DNA of 64,000 bases. It comes from Brevundimonas naejangsanensis DSM 23858 (GTDB lineage Bacteria; Pseudomonadota; Alphaproteobacteria; Caulobacterales; Caulobacteraceae). The position numbers and the translations under genes were made by a program. Location: contig NZ_ATXN01000003.1 in NCBI RefSeq assembly GCF_000421705.1, positions 345,182 through 409,181 on the forward strand, given 5' to 3'. Below the pieces are notes generated by a model, which saw only the letters and a list, made by a program, of their open reading frames with translations, had not been told where the DNA came from and did not search any database. Positions within the stretch are counted from its first letter, which is position 1. Each line of letters starts with the position of its first letter. Below, one piece after another: positions 48,883-56,196 of the stretch.

Positions 48883-49920
48883 TCAGCCCTCCTTCGCTGC
48901 AGTGATGGCGGCTTCCAGCTCGCGCGCTTTCGCCATGTCGGTGGCCTTCAGGACGGCGAACTTGGCCAGTTCCTTCCGGTCGGTTTCGAGGGCTTCGATC
49001 TGCTCTGGCCGCAGGAACGGCAAGTCCGCAATCAGCCGGTCCGCCCAGGCGATAGTGTCGACAGCCAGCGACGTCCCTTCATCGGCGTCGGCCTCAGCGC
49101 CGCTGGCTGTCGTATCCTCGGCGGGGGGGAGATCGCCGGGGAAAGGGTCGCCCGCGTCTGACGGGTCGGAGGCGGGATCAGACGCGGGCTTATTCGACGC
49201 GGCGCCGGAGGGGGTGTCCGCGTCGAAATCGGGAATGTGGTCATCGTCGCTCAGGCCGTGGACGGCGCTGAAGCCTTCGCGCGGTGCGTCGTTGGGCGCG
49301 GCCAGGCGGGCGGCGAGGTTCGGGCGCTCGGCAGGGACGGCGCGGGCAGAGACGGTCTGATAATCCTCAACCTCCTCGCGAACCTGGAAGCCGCGAAGCA
49401 TGTCCGCGCAGCCGTCGCGCAGAGCCCAGGCGCGGGCGCGCATCTGAAGCATCCGCTTCGGGTATTGCTGCCAAGGGCCTTGCTTGTTCCAGAGGCCCGC
49501 CTTCTTGGCATCGGAGACTGAGAAGGATCGGGGGATGGTTTCTCCCGTGTCGGGGCGGGTGACCTCGCAGTGAGCGACGGCGGCGTCGCCTTCGCCGTCG
49601 ATCCATTCCTGCGCCTTGATGCCTTGGGCGCGAGCGACAGCCATCAGGCCATCGCCCCAGAGTGTCGGGCGGTTGTTGACGATGGCGAACGACTGAAGCG
49701 CCTGGAACGGGGCGAGGCCCAGTTCTGCGCCAGCCATGATCGCGACCATGACCTGCTCTGGCTTGTCGAGGCCGCGAGGAGCGAGGCCAGACGCCGCGAT
49801 GGCTTGGGCAACACGAAAGGCCTCGTCGAGCGATTGCGGGACCAATGCTGCGACAGCTCCGCCTGCCATGATCGGCGGTCTGGGCGCAGCCGGACGGGTT
49901 GCGGGTACTTGAGCGTTCAT
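48883..49920 (-). CDS. recT: RecT-like single-strand annealing protein
   Basis: This 345-residue protein has the RecT family core: GLAPRGLDKPEQVMVAIMAG, AELGLAPFQALQSFAIVNNR, PTLWGDGLMAVARAQG and QYPKRMLQMRARAWALRDG. A long acidic Ser/Asp/Pro-rich linker (about 220-290) precedes a short helical end. RecT anneals complementary strands after a 5'-3' exonuclease resects DNA. It overlaps the RecE-like exonuclease gene by four bases, so the two are a functional pair. Confidence 0.88.
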   Translation of the reverse strand: MNAQVPATRPAAPRPPIMAGGAVAALVPQSLDEAFRVAQAIAASGLAPRGLDKPEQVMVAIMAGAELGLAPFQALQSFAIVNNRPTLWGDGLMAVARAQGIKAQEWIDGEGDAAVAHCEVTRPDTGETIPRSFSVSDAKKAGLWNKQGPWQQYPKRMLQMRARAWALRDGCADMLRGFQVREEVEDYQTVSARAVPAERPNLAARLAAPNDAPREGFSAVHGLSDDDHIPDFDADTPSGAASNKPASDPASDPSDAGDPFPGDLPPAEDTTASGAEADADEGTSLAVDTIAWADRLIADLPFLRPEQIEALETDRKELAKFAVLKATDMAKARELEAAITAAKEG

Positions 49921-50867
49921 GCCGCGATCTCGCTGTTCGGGGTGTTGTCGTTGGCTTCAGCGGCGATGACCTCGAGCCGCTGGTCGATCTGCTTTGCCGC
50001 CCAAGGCGGGAGGGTCAGGTATTCGGCGTCTTGGCGATCACCGCCAGGGCCCGGCCAGACGCCCGTTTCCACGCAGTGCGCGAACTGATCGATGGCGCGG
50101 CGCAGCTGCATCCGGCCGCGGTCCAGATCGGCGCCGGTCAGGACCGTGACGCGGACGCAGTGGGGAGGGGCTTTCTCCACCCAGACGAGGGCGAACTCCT
50201 CCATCGGGCGCGACAAGACCTCCTCCGAGGCCCAGCCTACGAGAGCTCCCTGGCAGTGGTAGCCATAGGTGCCTAGCGAGCGCTCAAGGGAGGCGTCCGA
50301 AACGCTGTCGCAGGACTTCAGGTCAGAGTAGAGGCCCGAACCGTGCGGAATGGCGTCGGGACGCGACTTCAGCCAGACGCCAGTCTTCTTGTCCTTGAAG
50401 ATCAGGCTGCGCTCGACCACGCCGTCGAGGATGCCCGCCTTAACTAGAGGGTGGGCGCCCAGCGACCTTGCCATGCCGGTGATCAACGCCAGTTCAGCGT
50501 CTGTGATGATCGTCTTCCCGGCCTTCAGCTGCTCGGCCTTCCACTCCTTCGATGCAGAAGTGCGCCAGTCGCTCCATTGGTCGGGGCGAACCACGAAATC
50601 CTCGTCGAAGCCCTTGCGGCCTATCAGAAGGAGATGGTGCGCGGCTCGACCCAGGCTGAAGTGCGCCCGCTCCTTCTGTGGCTCGCGGTTCGGGTTCAGG
50701 CTGCTCTCGTGGAAGTAATGGGCGGGGCTTTGGCTCCAGATGGTGCGAAGCCCGCTGCTGGAGATGCTCGGCCCGTCGCAGGGCTGTCCGTGATAGGCGT
50801 CCATCGGCATGTCGATGAAGCAGCCGGGCTCGGTGATGACCTCACCGTTGTAGGGAATGCCGGTCAT
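49917..50867 (-). CDS. PD-(D/E)XK exonuclease (RecE-like, DUF3799 type)
   Basis: ATG 50867 after AGGAG gives 316 residues. ISSSGLRTIWSQSPAHYFHE and FSLGRAAHHLLL are the opening of RecE/DUF3799 nucleases. The catalytic region contains KSRPDAIPHGSGLYSDLKS, with the PD and DLKS motif, and GYHCQGALVGWA. It should resect double-stranded DNA to give 3' tails for RecT. The overlap with recT (ATGA) supports the partnership. Confidence 0.87.
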   Translation of the reverse strand: MTGIPYNGEVITEPGCFIDMPMDAYHGQPCDGPSISSSGLRTIWSQSPAHYFHESSLNPNREPQKERAHFSLGRAAHHLLLIGRKGFDEDFVVRPDQWSDWRTSASKEWKAEQLKAGKTIITDAELALITGMARSLGAHPLVKAGILDGVVERSLIFKDKKTGVWLKSRPDAIPHGSGLYSDLKSCDSVSDASLERSLGTYGYHCQGALVGWASEEVLSRPMEEFALVWVEKAPPHCVRVTVLTGADLDRGRMQLRRAIDQFAHCVETGVWPGPGGDRQDAEYLTLPPWAAKQIDQRLEVIAAEANDNTPNSEIAA

Positions 50868-51460
50868 GCAGCTTCTCCTTTGAGATGGGTCCAAGATTTT
50901 CCCGAGCGGACGGACTTGATGGCCGACCGGCTCACGCCGTAGGCGCTGGCGAGTTGCTCGGTGCTGGCGTCGTTCGCGGCGCGGATGGCCAGGACCGCCG
51001 CGTCAGTCAGTTTCGCGCGGGGGTGGGCCTCGCCCTTCATGCCGTCGCGATTGATCGTTCCGTGGCGGATCGCGTCCTGCATGTTCTCGGAGCGCGTTCC
51101 CCAGCGGAGGTTGACGAGATGGTTGTTCGCCGGATCGCCGTCGTGGTGGCAGCTGTCGTAGCCGGCAGGTCGAGGGCCGACGAACGCGGTCAGGACCAGG
51201 GCGTGCACCAGCTTCGGGTGACCACGGCCGAGCATCACCAGTTGGTGGCCACTCTCCACGGTGCCAGCGCGCAGGAGCCGACCCTTCAGGTTGCGATCAA
51301 CACGCACGACGCGACCATCGGCGATGACGCGCTCATAGGACTGAACGCGATCGATGCTGCGGACGCGGCCGTGATTGCTGACCTCATAGAGGCCCTCGAA
51401 CCCGACGACGGGAAGCCAACGCTCCTCGGTCGCGTTATCGTTGACGGCGTTCACGCGCAT
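50864..51460 (-). CDS. NUMOD4/HNH homing-type endonuclease
   Basis: ATG 51460 with AGGAGG upstream gives 198 residues. The NUMOD4 domain is EERWLPVVGFEGLYEVSNHG, the HNH nuclease is HALVLTAFVGPRPAGYDSCH through NNHLVNLRWGT, and a C-terminal helix-turn-helix is ASAYGVSRSAIKSVRSG. This is the architecture of free-standing phage homing endonucleases. Unusually for one, it is coupled by ATGA to the next gene. Confidence 0.9.
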   Translation of the reverse strand: MRVNAVNDNATEERWLPVVGFEGLYEVSNHGRVRSIDRVQSYERVIADGRVVRVDRNLKGRLLRAGTVESGHQLVMLGRGHPKLVHALVLTAFVGPRPAGYDSCHHDGDPANNHLVNLRWGTRSENMQDAIRHGTINRDGMKGEAHPRAKLTDAAVLAIRAANDASTEQLASAYGVSRSAIKSVRSGKSWTHLKGEAA

Positions 51461-51690
51461 AGCCGGGCCTCCTGACGAGGCGGGATCGCGAGCGACTGGA
51501 CGGGCTTCGGGCGCGGTCGATAGACCCGGCGTGTGGTGACGACGGTCTCGACTTCCAGCAGCTCCAGGCGGCCGTAGAACGAGGAGTTCTCGCGGACCCA
51601 AGCCCGGCCAATCTCGATGTCAGAGAAGGCCTTCACGATCCGGCCGACGCGGTTGACGGCCTGATAGTCGGTGGAGGCTTCGCGGTTCAT
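51451..51690 (-). CDS. Small phage hypothetical protein
   Basis: ATG 51690 after GAGG gives 79 residues; the longer frame is a shadow. It contains YQAVNRVGRIVKAFSDIEIG, RAWVRENSSFYGRLELLE and a basic Pro/Arg tail. It overlaps the homing endonuclease by ten bases. Unknown family. Confidence 0.62.
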   Translation of the reverse strand: MNREASTDYQAVNRVGRIVKAFSDIEIGRAWVRENSSFYGRLELLEVETVVTTRRVYRPRPKPVQSLAIPPRQEARLCA

Positions 51691-51791
51691 GGCCACCTCG
51701 GTTCGGCTAGAGCGCCGGCGAAGATCGCGACGGCGACGGTGAAAAGGATGCAGGCGGCCAGGGCGGCGCCGTTCTCGAGGGCGCGGCGCAT
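51687..51791 (-). CDS. 34-residue single-helix membrane peptide
   Basis: The frame MRRALENGAALAACILFTVA and on is one membrane helix with a positive N-terminus and a short tail (EPRWP). ATG overlaps the previous stop (TGATG) and the stop overlaps the next ATG (ATGA). The gene is short, but the context supports it. Confidence 0.5.
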   Translation of the reverse strand: MRRALENGAALAACILFTVAVAIFAGALAEPRWP

Positions 51792-52198
51792 CAGGCGGCC
51801 GCCTTGTGGCCGTCCCAGCCAGCCTCGTTGTCGTGCAGCGCCTGATCTTCGGCGTCGCATTCATCGCAGTAGCCGGGGCCGTTGATGGCTTCGCCACACG
51901 CGCGGCAGTTGGCGGGCGAGTGGTAGATCGGCCGGACCTTGGCCTTGCCGACCTGTTCTCTGATGCGCGGCGCAGCGGGCCAGGCATCGACGCCAGCAGC
52001 GATCCGCGCAGCCACACATGACGCAGCCCACGGGCTGGACTTGGCGTGCTCTGCATTCACATCACGCGGGCGCATCCCGACCTTGTGCGCGGCGGCGCAA
52101 GACTTGTCGCAGAAGCGGCCCCAGCCCCGCTTGTGGTCGGCCACCCGCACCGTGATCAGCGCAGCGCACGCCTCGCAGTTCTTCTGAAGCTTGCTCAT
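51791..52198 (-). CDS. Zinc-ribbon phage protein
   Basis: ATG 52198 gives 135 residues. Two metal sites are visible: NCEACAALITV ... FCDKSCAAAHK at the N-terminus and NCRACGEAINGPGYCDECDA at the C-terminus. The second half resembles TraR/DksA or NinX-like ribbons. Probably a nucleic-acid-binding or structural zinc protein. Confidence 0.72.
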   Translation of the reverse strand: MSKLQKNCEACAALITVRVADHKRGWGRFCDKSCAAAHKVGMRPRDVNAEHAKSSPWAASCVAARIAAGVDAWPAAPRIREQVGKAKVRPIYHSPANCRACGEAINGPGYCDECDAEDQALHDNEAGWDGHKAAA

Positions 52199-52515
52199 GC
52201 CGCCCTCGCCATGCTGGCCGGGGGCATGGGGTCGTTCTCGGCTTCCCGCGCGTCCCGAATGGCCCAGGCCAGCGCATTGACGACCGGGATCAGCAGGCCG
52301 GGGTCTTCGGCCGAAGCCAGTTCGCCGGCGAGGCGCAGCATTTCCTGCGTGGCCTGATCGACGTTCATCCGGCGGCGGGTGCGGCGGTCCAGAATCTTCG
52401 GACCTTCGACCACGAACAGCGGTTGGCGGCTCGGCGGGACCAAGGCGAGGTTCACATTCCCGGCCTTGGCGATGCTGGCGACGACGCCGGGCATGATTTC
52501 GGAGACGTGTTGCAT
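52195..52515 (-). CDS. Phage hypothetical protein
   Basis: ATG 52515 with GGAGG seven bases upstream gives 106 residues. It contains VVASIAKAGNVNLALVPPSR, a basic patch DRRTRRRM and a helical C-terminal half (MLRLAGELASAEDPGLL). Unknown family. Coupled on both sides. Confidence 0.65.
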   Translation of the reverse strand: MQHVSEIMPGVVASIAKAGNVNLALVPPSRQPLFVVEGPKILDRRTRRRMNVDQATQEMLRLAGELASAEDPGLLIPVVNALAWAIRDAREAENDPMPPASMARAA

Positions 52516-52685
52516 CACTCACCTCCTGCAGGCGTGACGAGTTCGAAGTCGTCGAGGTTGGAGTAGTCGGCAGCGCACCCGTCCTTTTCCAGGATCAGGG
52601 TCTGGCCGTCGCAGCGGACGACCATCGCCGTCCATTTGCATTGGGTGTGGCGGACGACGTCTCCTTCGATGAAAGGACCAGCCAT
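52515..52685 (-). CDS. Small phage protein with SH3-like strand pattern
   Basis: This 56-residue frame reads GDVVRHTQCKWTAMVVRCDG and LILEKDGCAADYSNLDDFEL. The alternating strands resemble small SH3-like or YodC-type proteins. TGATG junctions with both neighbours. Confidence 0.6.
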   Translation of the reverse strand: MAGPFIEGDVVRHTQCKWTAMVVRCDGQTLILEKDGCAADYSNLDDFELVTPAGGE

Positions 52686-52993
52686 CAAGCAGCCCTCCCC
52701 ATGTCGACATTGTCGTTGGCCATCTGAACGCGAGCCGCGCAGCGGCGATAGCGAGCCGCGCTCTCGCGGTTCTCGGCGGCCTGGAAGTCACGGCCTTGCT
52801 CGTCGTACTCGGCGGCCCAGCGCTCCAGCGCATCGGCCATGGCGAGCATTTTCACCGGGTCCGTCTCGAAGACTTCATCGGCGGCCACCAAGATAGCGCG
52901 CAGTTCGGCCTGACGGGCGGCGGTGCCGACCTCGTTCTGGCCGCTGAGCCATTGCAGCTGACGGCGGGCTTCGTCGGGGGTGATGGTGGCCAT
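52685..52993 (-). CDS. Phage hypothetical helical protein
   Basis: This 102-residue, mainly helical protein contains DEARRQLQWLSGQNEVG, KMLAMADALERWAAEYDEQG and the ending QMANDNVDMGRAA. No family recognised. It sits directly behind the TetR-like gene. Confidence 0.65.
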   Translation of the reverse strand: MATITPDEARRQLQWLSGQNEVGTAARQAELRAILVAADEVFETDPVKMLAMADALERWAAEYDEQGRDFQAAENRESAARYRRCAARVQMANDNVDMGRAA

Positions 52994-53314
52994 TTACGCG
53001 GCCCACCGTGCTTGCGCGGCTTGGGCTTTCAGCGCGGCTCGGACGGCCTCGCAGTCCACTGGCGGCTCGTAGCCCATGGCGTCGCGCCACAGGTCTTCCT
53101 TGCCGGACCAGTTCGCGAAGATCGAACCGGTGGACATGCCAGCGGCAGCGGCGATGTCGCGGATGGTGACAGGTTCATAGCTGCCCGCCGGCGCCCAGAG
53201 AACGCGGGCGGTGTGCAGGAGCTTCTCGCGCGTCGCCGCTTTGGCGAGCTGGCGCTTGTTGAGTTTCGGGGCGGCGTCGTTCGCGGCGGCAGTGATTTCG
53301 GTCTTGAGTGACAT
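52994..53314 (-). CDS. TetR-type HTH protein lacking a ligand domain
   Basis: This 106-residue protein has a TetR/AcrR N-terminal helix-turn-helix: TREKLLHTARVLW, YEPVTIRDIAAAAGMSTGS and IFANWSGKEDLWRDAMGY. It ends about 25 residues later, so the ligand-binding and dimer domain of TetR proteins is absent. It is the first gene of the leftward operon and starts right beside the left operator cluster, the place where lambda-like phages keep their first early regulator. Confidence 0.8.
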   Translation of the reverse strand: MSLKTEITAAANDAAPKLNKRQLAKAATREKLLHTARVLWAPAGSYEPVTIRDIAAAAGMSTGSIFANWSGKEDLWRDAMGYEPPVDCEAVRAALKAQAAQARWAA

Positions 53315-53341
53315 GGTTCGTCTCCCGGTGATGGGAGAAAG

Positions 53342-53403
53342 ATATCGGACGACCCGATATTGTCAATCGGGTTTTCCGATATTTCTATCGGGTCGATATC
53401 GAA
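53342..53403. promoter_or_regulatory. Left operator cluster of the phage repressor
   Basis: ATATCGG-ACGAC-CCGATAT (53342-53360) is a perfect dyad. CAATCGG-GTTTT-CCGATAT (53364-53382) is a close copy, and a weaker third site (CTATCGG...) begins at 53385. Centres are spaced 21-22 bp, two helical turns. The same dyad occurs next to the repressor gene at 58254-58319, so this is a repressor-controlled leftward promoter. Confidence 0.8.
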
Positions 53404-53524
53404 CTACCTTCAGCGCCTAGTGCTGGCGCCGATGCAGGAAGGCTAATGACCCACACATCACCGCGTTACGCTGGACTCTCGATCAGGCGGCGCCTTAGCG
53501 TCCTCGCGCATAGCGGAGGGCGGA

Positions 53525-54355
53525 ATGAAGAGAGCGTTAGCGAGCATGAAGGCCCCGTTCGGCTTCATGTTAGGGGGTGTGGCCATCGAAGTGGCCCGGT
53601 GGGCGCTAGGATCAGCCCTGAGCGAAGCCTATCAGGTGTATGGATGGCGATGGGCAGAGGTGGGCGCCGCCATGTTTGAGGCGCTCAAGATCGCGGGTTA
53701 TCTCGCCGTTGCCATCGGATGTATGGTCGCCCTGGTGCTGATTGGCCGCGAGTTGATGCGCCCTGGCCCTCTTCCTGCACCCAGCATCAGCAAGGCCCCG
53801 TGCGCCACGCCATCACCGCCTGCCGCCGCGCCCATCTCTCCTAAGCAAGCGCACGACAAGCCAGGCCCAGTGCTCAGGGGAACGTCATCAGCCTATAGAA
53901 AGGCTGTTCTTCAGGTGACGGAAGTGAAATCGGAGCGTGAAGCTGCATCCGGAGGGCAGATAAAATCTGCTCTGTGCTGGATGCAGGTGACCAACACGAT
54001 CCTTCAGCCGCTCCAGAAATGCTCTGTTGAGCTGGTTTCATTAGAGCGAGAGGGAAAAGTTCAGGAGATCAACAAGACCATGAGCGCTGGCACATTTGCC
54101 CTTGTGAACGGCCACGGACGACGATTGGCCTTGGCCCGACGCGACAGGACCGATCTGGTGAGCAATCCACCGCACCTCATACGAACTGTCGATGAGGATT
54201 TCGGCTTCGAAGATGGCTCCAAATATCTGGTCCACTTGGCGCTCCATTCGGAGTATGCCCACCCCACATTCGTGACGATAGAGCTGGACGTGCCGGAAGA
54301 TCCAGACGGCGCAGTCATGGGTAAGGTGATTAGTCAGGACGTAGACCGAACGTAA
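53525..54355 (+). CDS. Membrane-anchored hypothetical protein of the immunity region
   Basis: This 276-residue protein has a hydrophobic helix at about 52-78 (GYLAVAIGCMVALVLIGREL), with a further weakly hydrophobic N-terminal stretch, then a Pro-rich linker and a soluble domain (SALCWMQVTNTILQPLQKCS, KYLVHLALHSEYAHPTFVTI). GGAGG precedes the ATG. It lies between the left operators and the repressor, so it may be expressed in the lysogen; superinfection exclusion is possible. Followed two bases later by the next gene. Confidence 0.68.
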   Translation: MKRALASMKAPFGFMLGGVAIEVARWALGSALSEAYQVYGWRWAEVGAAMFEALKIAGYLAVAIGCMVALVLIGRELMRPGPLPAPSISKAPCATPSPPAAAPISPKQAHDKPGPVLRGTSSAYRKAVLQVTEVKSEREAASGGQIKSALCWMQVTNTILQPLQKCSVELVSLEREGKVQEINKTMSAGTFALVNGHGRRLALARRDRTDLVSNPPHLIRTVDEDFGFEDGSKYLVHLALHSEYAHPTFVTIELDVPEDPDGAVMGKVISQDVDRT

Positions 54356-54357
54356 CC

Positions 54358-54627
54358 ATGACCGAAGACGAAGACATCCGGGACGACCCCAACTACCGCT
54401 TCGGCGTGATCATGGGGCGTATGCAGACGCTGACCGACATCATGGCGCTGTTTGCCCAGGGCGACGCCGCCGATGACGATCTACCGGGGCAGCTACGGGA
54501 CATCGTGAGGCGTCAGGAAACCATCAGCCGGTGGATGGATCAGGCGAAGGCCGAGTGTGATGCTGAAGCTGAAATGCTCCATGCGGAGTTGAAGGCGGCC
54601 GAGGATGATGAAGGCGACGACGCCTAA
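54358..54627 (+). CDS. Small acidic phage protein
   Basis: This 89-residue, very acidic helical protein contains FGVIMGRMQTLTDIMALFAQ and AECDAEAEMLHAELKAAEDD. It starts two bases after the membrane protein's stop and is closed by a strong terminator, so the two genes form one unit. Unknown function. Confidence 0.65.
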   Translation: MTEDEDIRDDPNYRFGVIMGRMQTLTDIMALFAQGDAADDDLPGQLRDIVRRQETISRWMDQAKAECDAEAEMLHAELKAAEDDEGDDA

Positions 54628-54659
54628 CAAAAACCCCGCCTGGTGGGGCGGGGGTTTTG
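54628..54659. terminator. Bidirectional terminator between converging units
   Basis: AAAACCCCGCC / GGCGGGGTTTT-like arms form a strong stem with A and T runs on both sides. It can end the rightward pair at 53525-54627 and the leftward three-gene cassette that stops at 54660. Confidence 0.85.
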
Positions 54660-55154
54660 CTAAACTTGTTTTTCACTCGTCGGAATGACCCTGAGAGCGC
54701 CGAGCCCAATGACTTCTCGTCTACGAAACGCGCGGACCTGAATCATCCCTGGCCTTTTAATCTCAAGGTTGCTAGTCACCACAACTTGGGTGACGCGGCG
54801 AACAAGCGGACTTGGGTAAGGACTGTTATGTTCAATGGCCCCAAATCCAACTCCTTCCTTTAGCCATTCATCCTTTGTAATAGTGTGATCGAATGCTGGC
54901 TCTTCTGTACCAGCGCCTGGCATAAAGACCGCTATCCTGACGTCATCCGCTTCGACGTCAGGGCGTTGCTGAAACTCAATCATCATGGCCAGTTTGGGTA
55001 TTACGGATGGGAATTCCGCAAGATCGATTCCGGCCGTGGGAATCACACCAACAAGGGTGAACTGTCCGCTAACTTCAAAGCGAGCATCTTCAGCAAAAAT
55101 CGTTCTCCCGAACAACTCTGGAGCCTCGCGCATAACATAGGCTTGATCAGTCAT
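54660..55154 (-). CDS. DUF6941-like protein, third gene of the toxin-antitoxin-like cassette
   Basis: This 164-residue protein resembles the DUF6941 pattern: an early FAEDARFEVSGQFTLVGV, then IPKLAMMIEF and a beta-rich remainder. The match is by eye and tentative. Its ATG overlaps the stop of the HTH gene (ATGA), so it is co-translated with a likely antitoxin. Such third genes sometimes modulate or extend the toxin response; here the role is unknown. Confidence 0.58.
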   Translation of the reverse strand: MTDQAYVMREAPELFGRTIFAEDARFEVSGQFTLVGVIPTAGIDLAEFPSVIPKLAMMIEFQQRPDVEADDVRIAVFMPGAGTEEPAFDHTITKDEWLKEGVGFGAIEHNSPYPSPLVRRVTQVVVTSNLEIKRPGMIQVRAFRRREVIGLGALRVIPTSEKQV

Positions 55155-55552
55155 CCTGCAAAAGATCCCATGCTAACAATGCGAGATTCAGCTCTAGAGG
55201 ATTGGGAAAGGGATGGTGTTACTCCCCCTCCAGTCCAAGCTGTAGTTGTCGCGTCTCGAAGGTAATCATTGCGATCTGTCCGCTCCTTTGGATCGAAGAT
55301 ATCAACATCAATACAGGCGCCAACTGCCCAAGCCATGTCCGCAACAGTTTCTAGCGTCATGTTGGTTTCGCCCTTCAGTCTGCGCTGAATAACCGATCGA
55401 TGAACGTCCAGTTTTCTTGCAATATCCGATTGGGTAAGTCCAAACTCCTCGTTTCTCTTCGAGAAAATTTCACGTAATTGCCCCTCGACCTTTCCGACAA
55501 GAGCCAGATAGATCTGCCGACGTAGATTTGGGTTAGCGCGGATAGACGGCAC
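55151..55552 (-). CDS. XRE-family HTH protein, probable antitoxin
   Basis: GTG 55552 with GGGGGG upstream gives 133 residues. The helix-turn-helix is FGLTQSDIARKLDVHRSVIQ RRLKGE, followed by LETVADMAWAVGACIDVDIF. This is the pattern of HigA-type antitoxins and of phage XRE regulators. It overlaps the end of the upstream toxin-like gene by 20 bases. It lies inside the immunity region, but the S24 repressor is a separate gene. Confidence 0.78.
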   Translation of the reverse strand: MPSIRANPNLRRQIYLALVGKVEGQLREIFSKRNEEFGLTQSDIARKLDVHRSVIQRRLKGETNMTLETVADMAWAVGACIDVDIFDPKERTDRNDYLRDATTTAWTGGGVTPSLSQSSRAESRIVSMGSFAG

Positions 55553-56033
55553 GGTAGTCCCCCCGAACGATATGCGCCTTGAAATCGTGCTTCGCGATGA
55601 AGGCCGAAACATTCTTCATTTCGCTAGCGTTGCGTGACTTATTCAACTTAGTTTCTTTCTCGGTAGCTCCTCCAACCAGGATGAGCGTGTGAGGCTTTGC
55701 GAACCAGCCATAAAGGCGCGCGCCGGGCGGGTGCAGTTTCCAAATGCCAGATCTTGTCGGGGTCAAGCGCCGTAGTTCATCGGCACCGGGCGGGCGCTCC
55801 GCACACCGAAGCTCGGCTAAGTGCAGCTCAATCTGCTCCCAAATGCTTCGGCGTGAGCCTTTTGTGGGGATCACATGGAGGGCATCGCAGCCATCCACCC
55901 ATTTCCAAAAGGTTGAAGCGACATAGAGAGGTCTCATCGGCATACCGTGGTGCCACTCGGGGACGTCAAACATCTCCATGTGGCCACTACGCACAACCTT
56001 CGAGATTGTTGCCTCTAAAGTCAACACACTCAC
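55533..56033 (-). CDS. HigB/RelE-like toxin candidate
   Basis: The 166-residue frame starts at GTG 56033 without a clear ribosome site; later starts are possible. The central part (RSGIWKLHPPGARLYGWFAK, TLILVGGATEKETKLN, NASEMKNVSAFIAKHDFK) resembles the HigB/Gp49 group of RelE-fold toxins, where the strand after WKL and the late KK-containing loop matter. It is followed by an HTH gene, the order of higBA operons. An RNA-cleaving toxin is inferred, not shown. Confidence 0.65.
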   Translation of the reverse strand: MSVLTLEATISKVVRSGHMEMFDVPEWHHGMPMRPLYVASTFWKWVDGCDALHVIPTKGSRRSIWEQIELHLAELRCAERPPGADELRRLTPTRSGIWKLHPPGARLYGWFAKPHTLILVGGATEKETKLNKSRNASEMKNVSAFIAKHDFKAHIVRGDYRAVYPR

Positions 56034-56196
56034 TGTTTCATCACATTAATGTTTGAGCGAGGAAGCCGGTAGCGGCCCCGCCAACAGGCTCTGGGCGCAA
56101 TGTTGAACTTGGTATTCACCGTTCCTCCTCCTTGGTTGCGTCAGTTCGCCGTAAGCAGCAGCTGGCGCTCTTCGCCGTCTCGCAGTTCGACGCGGC

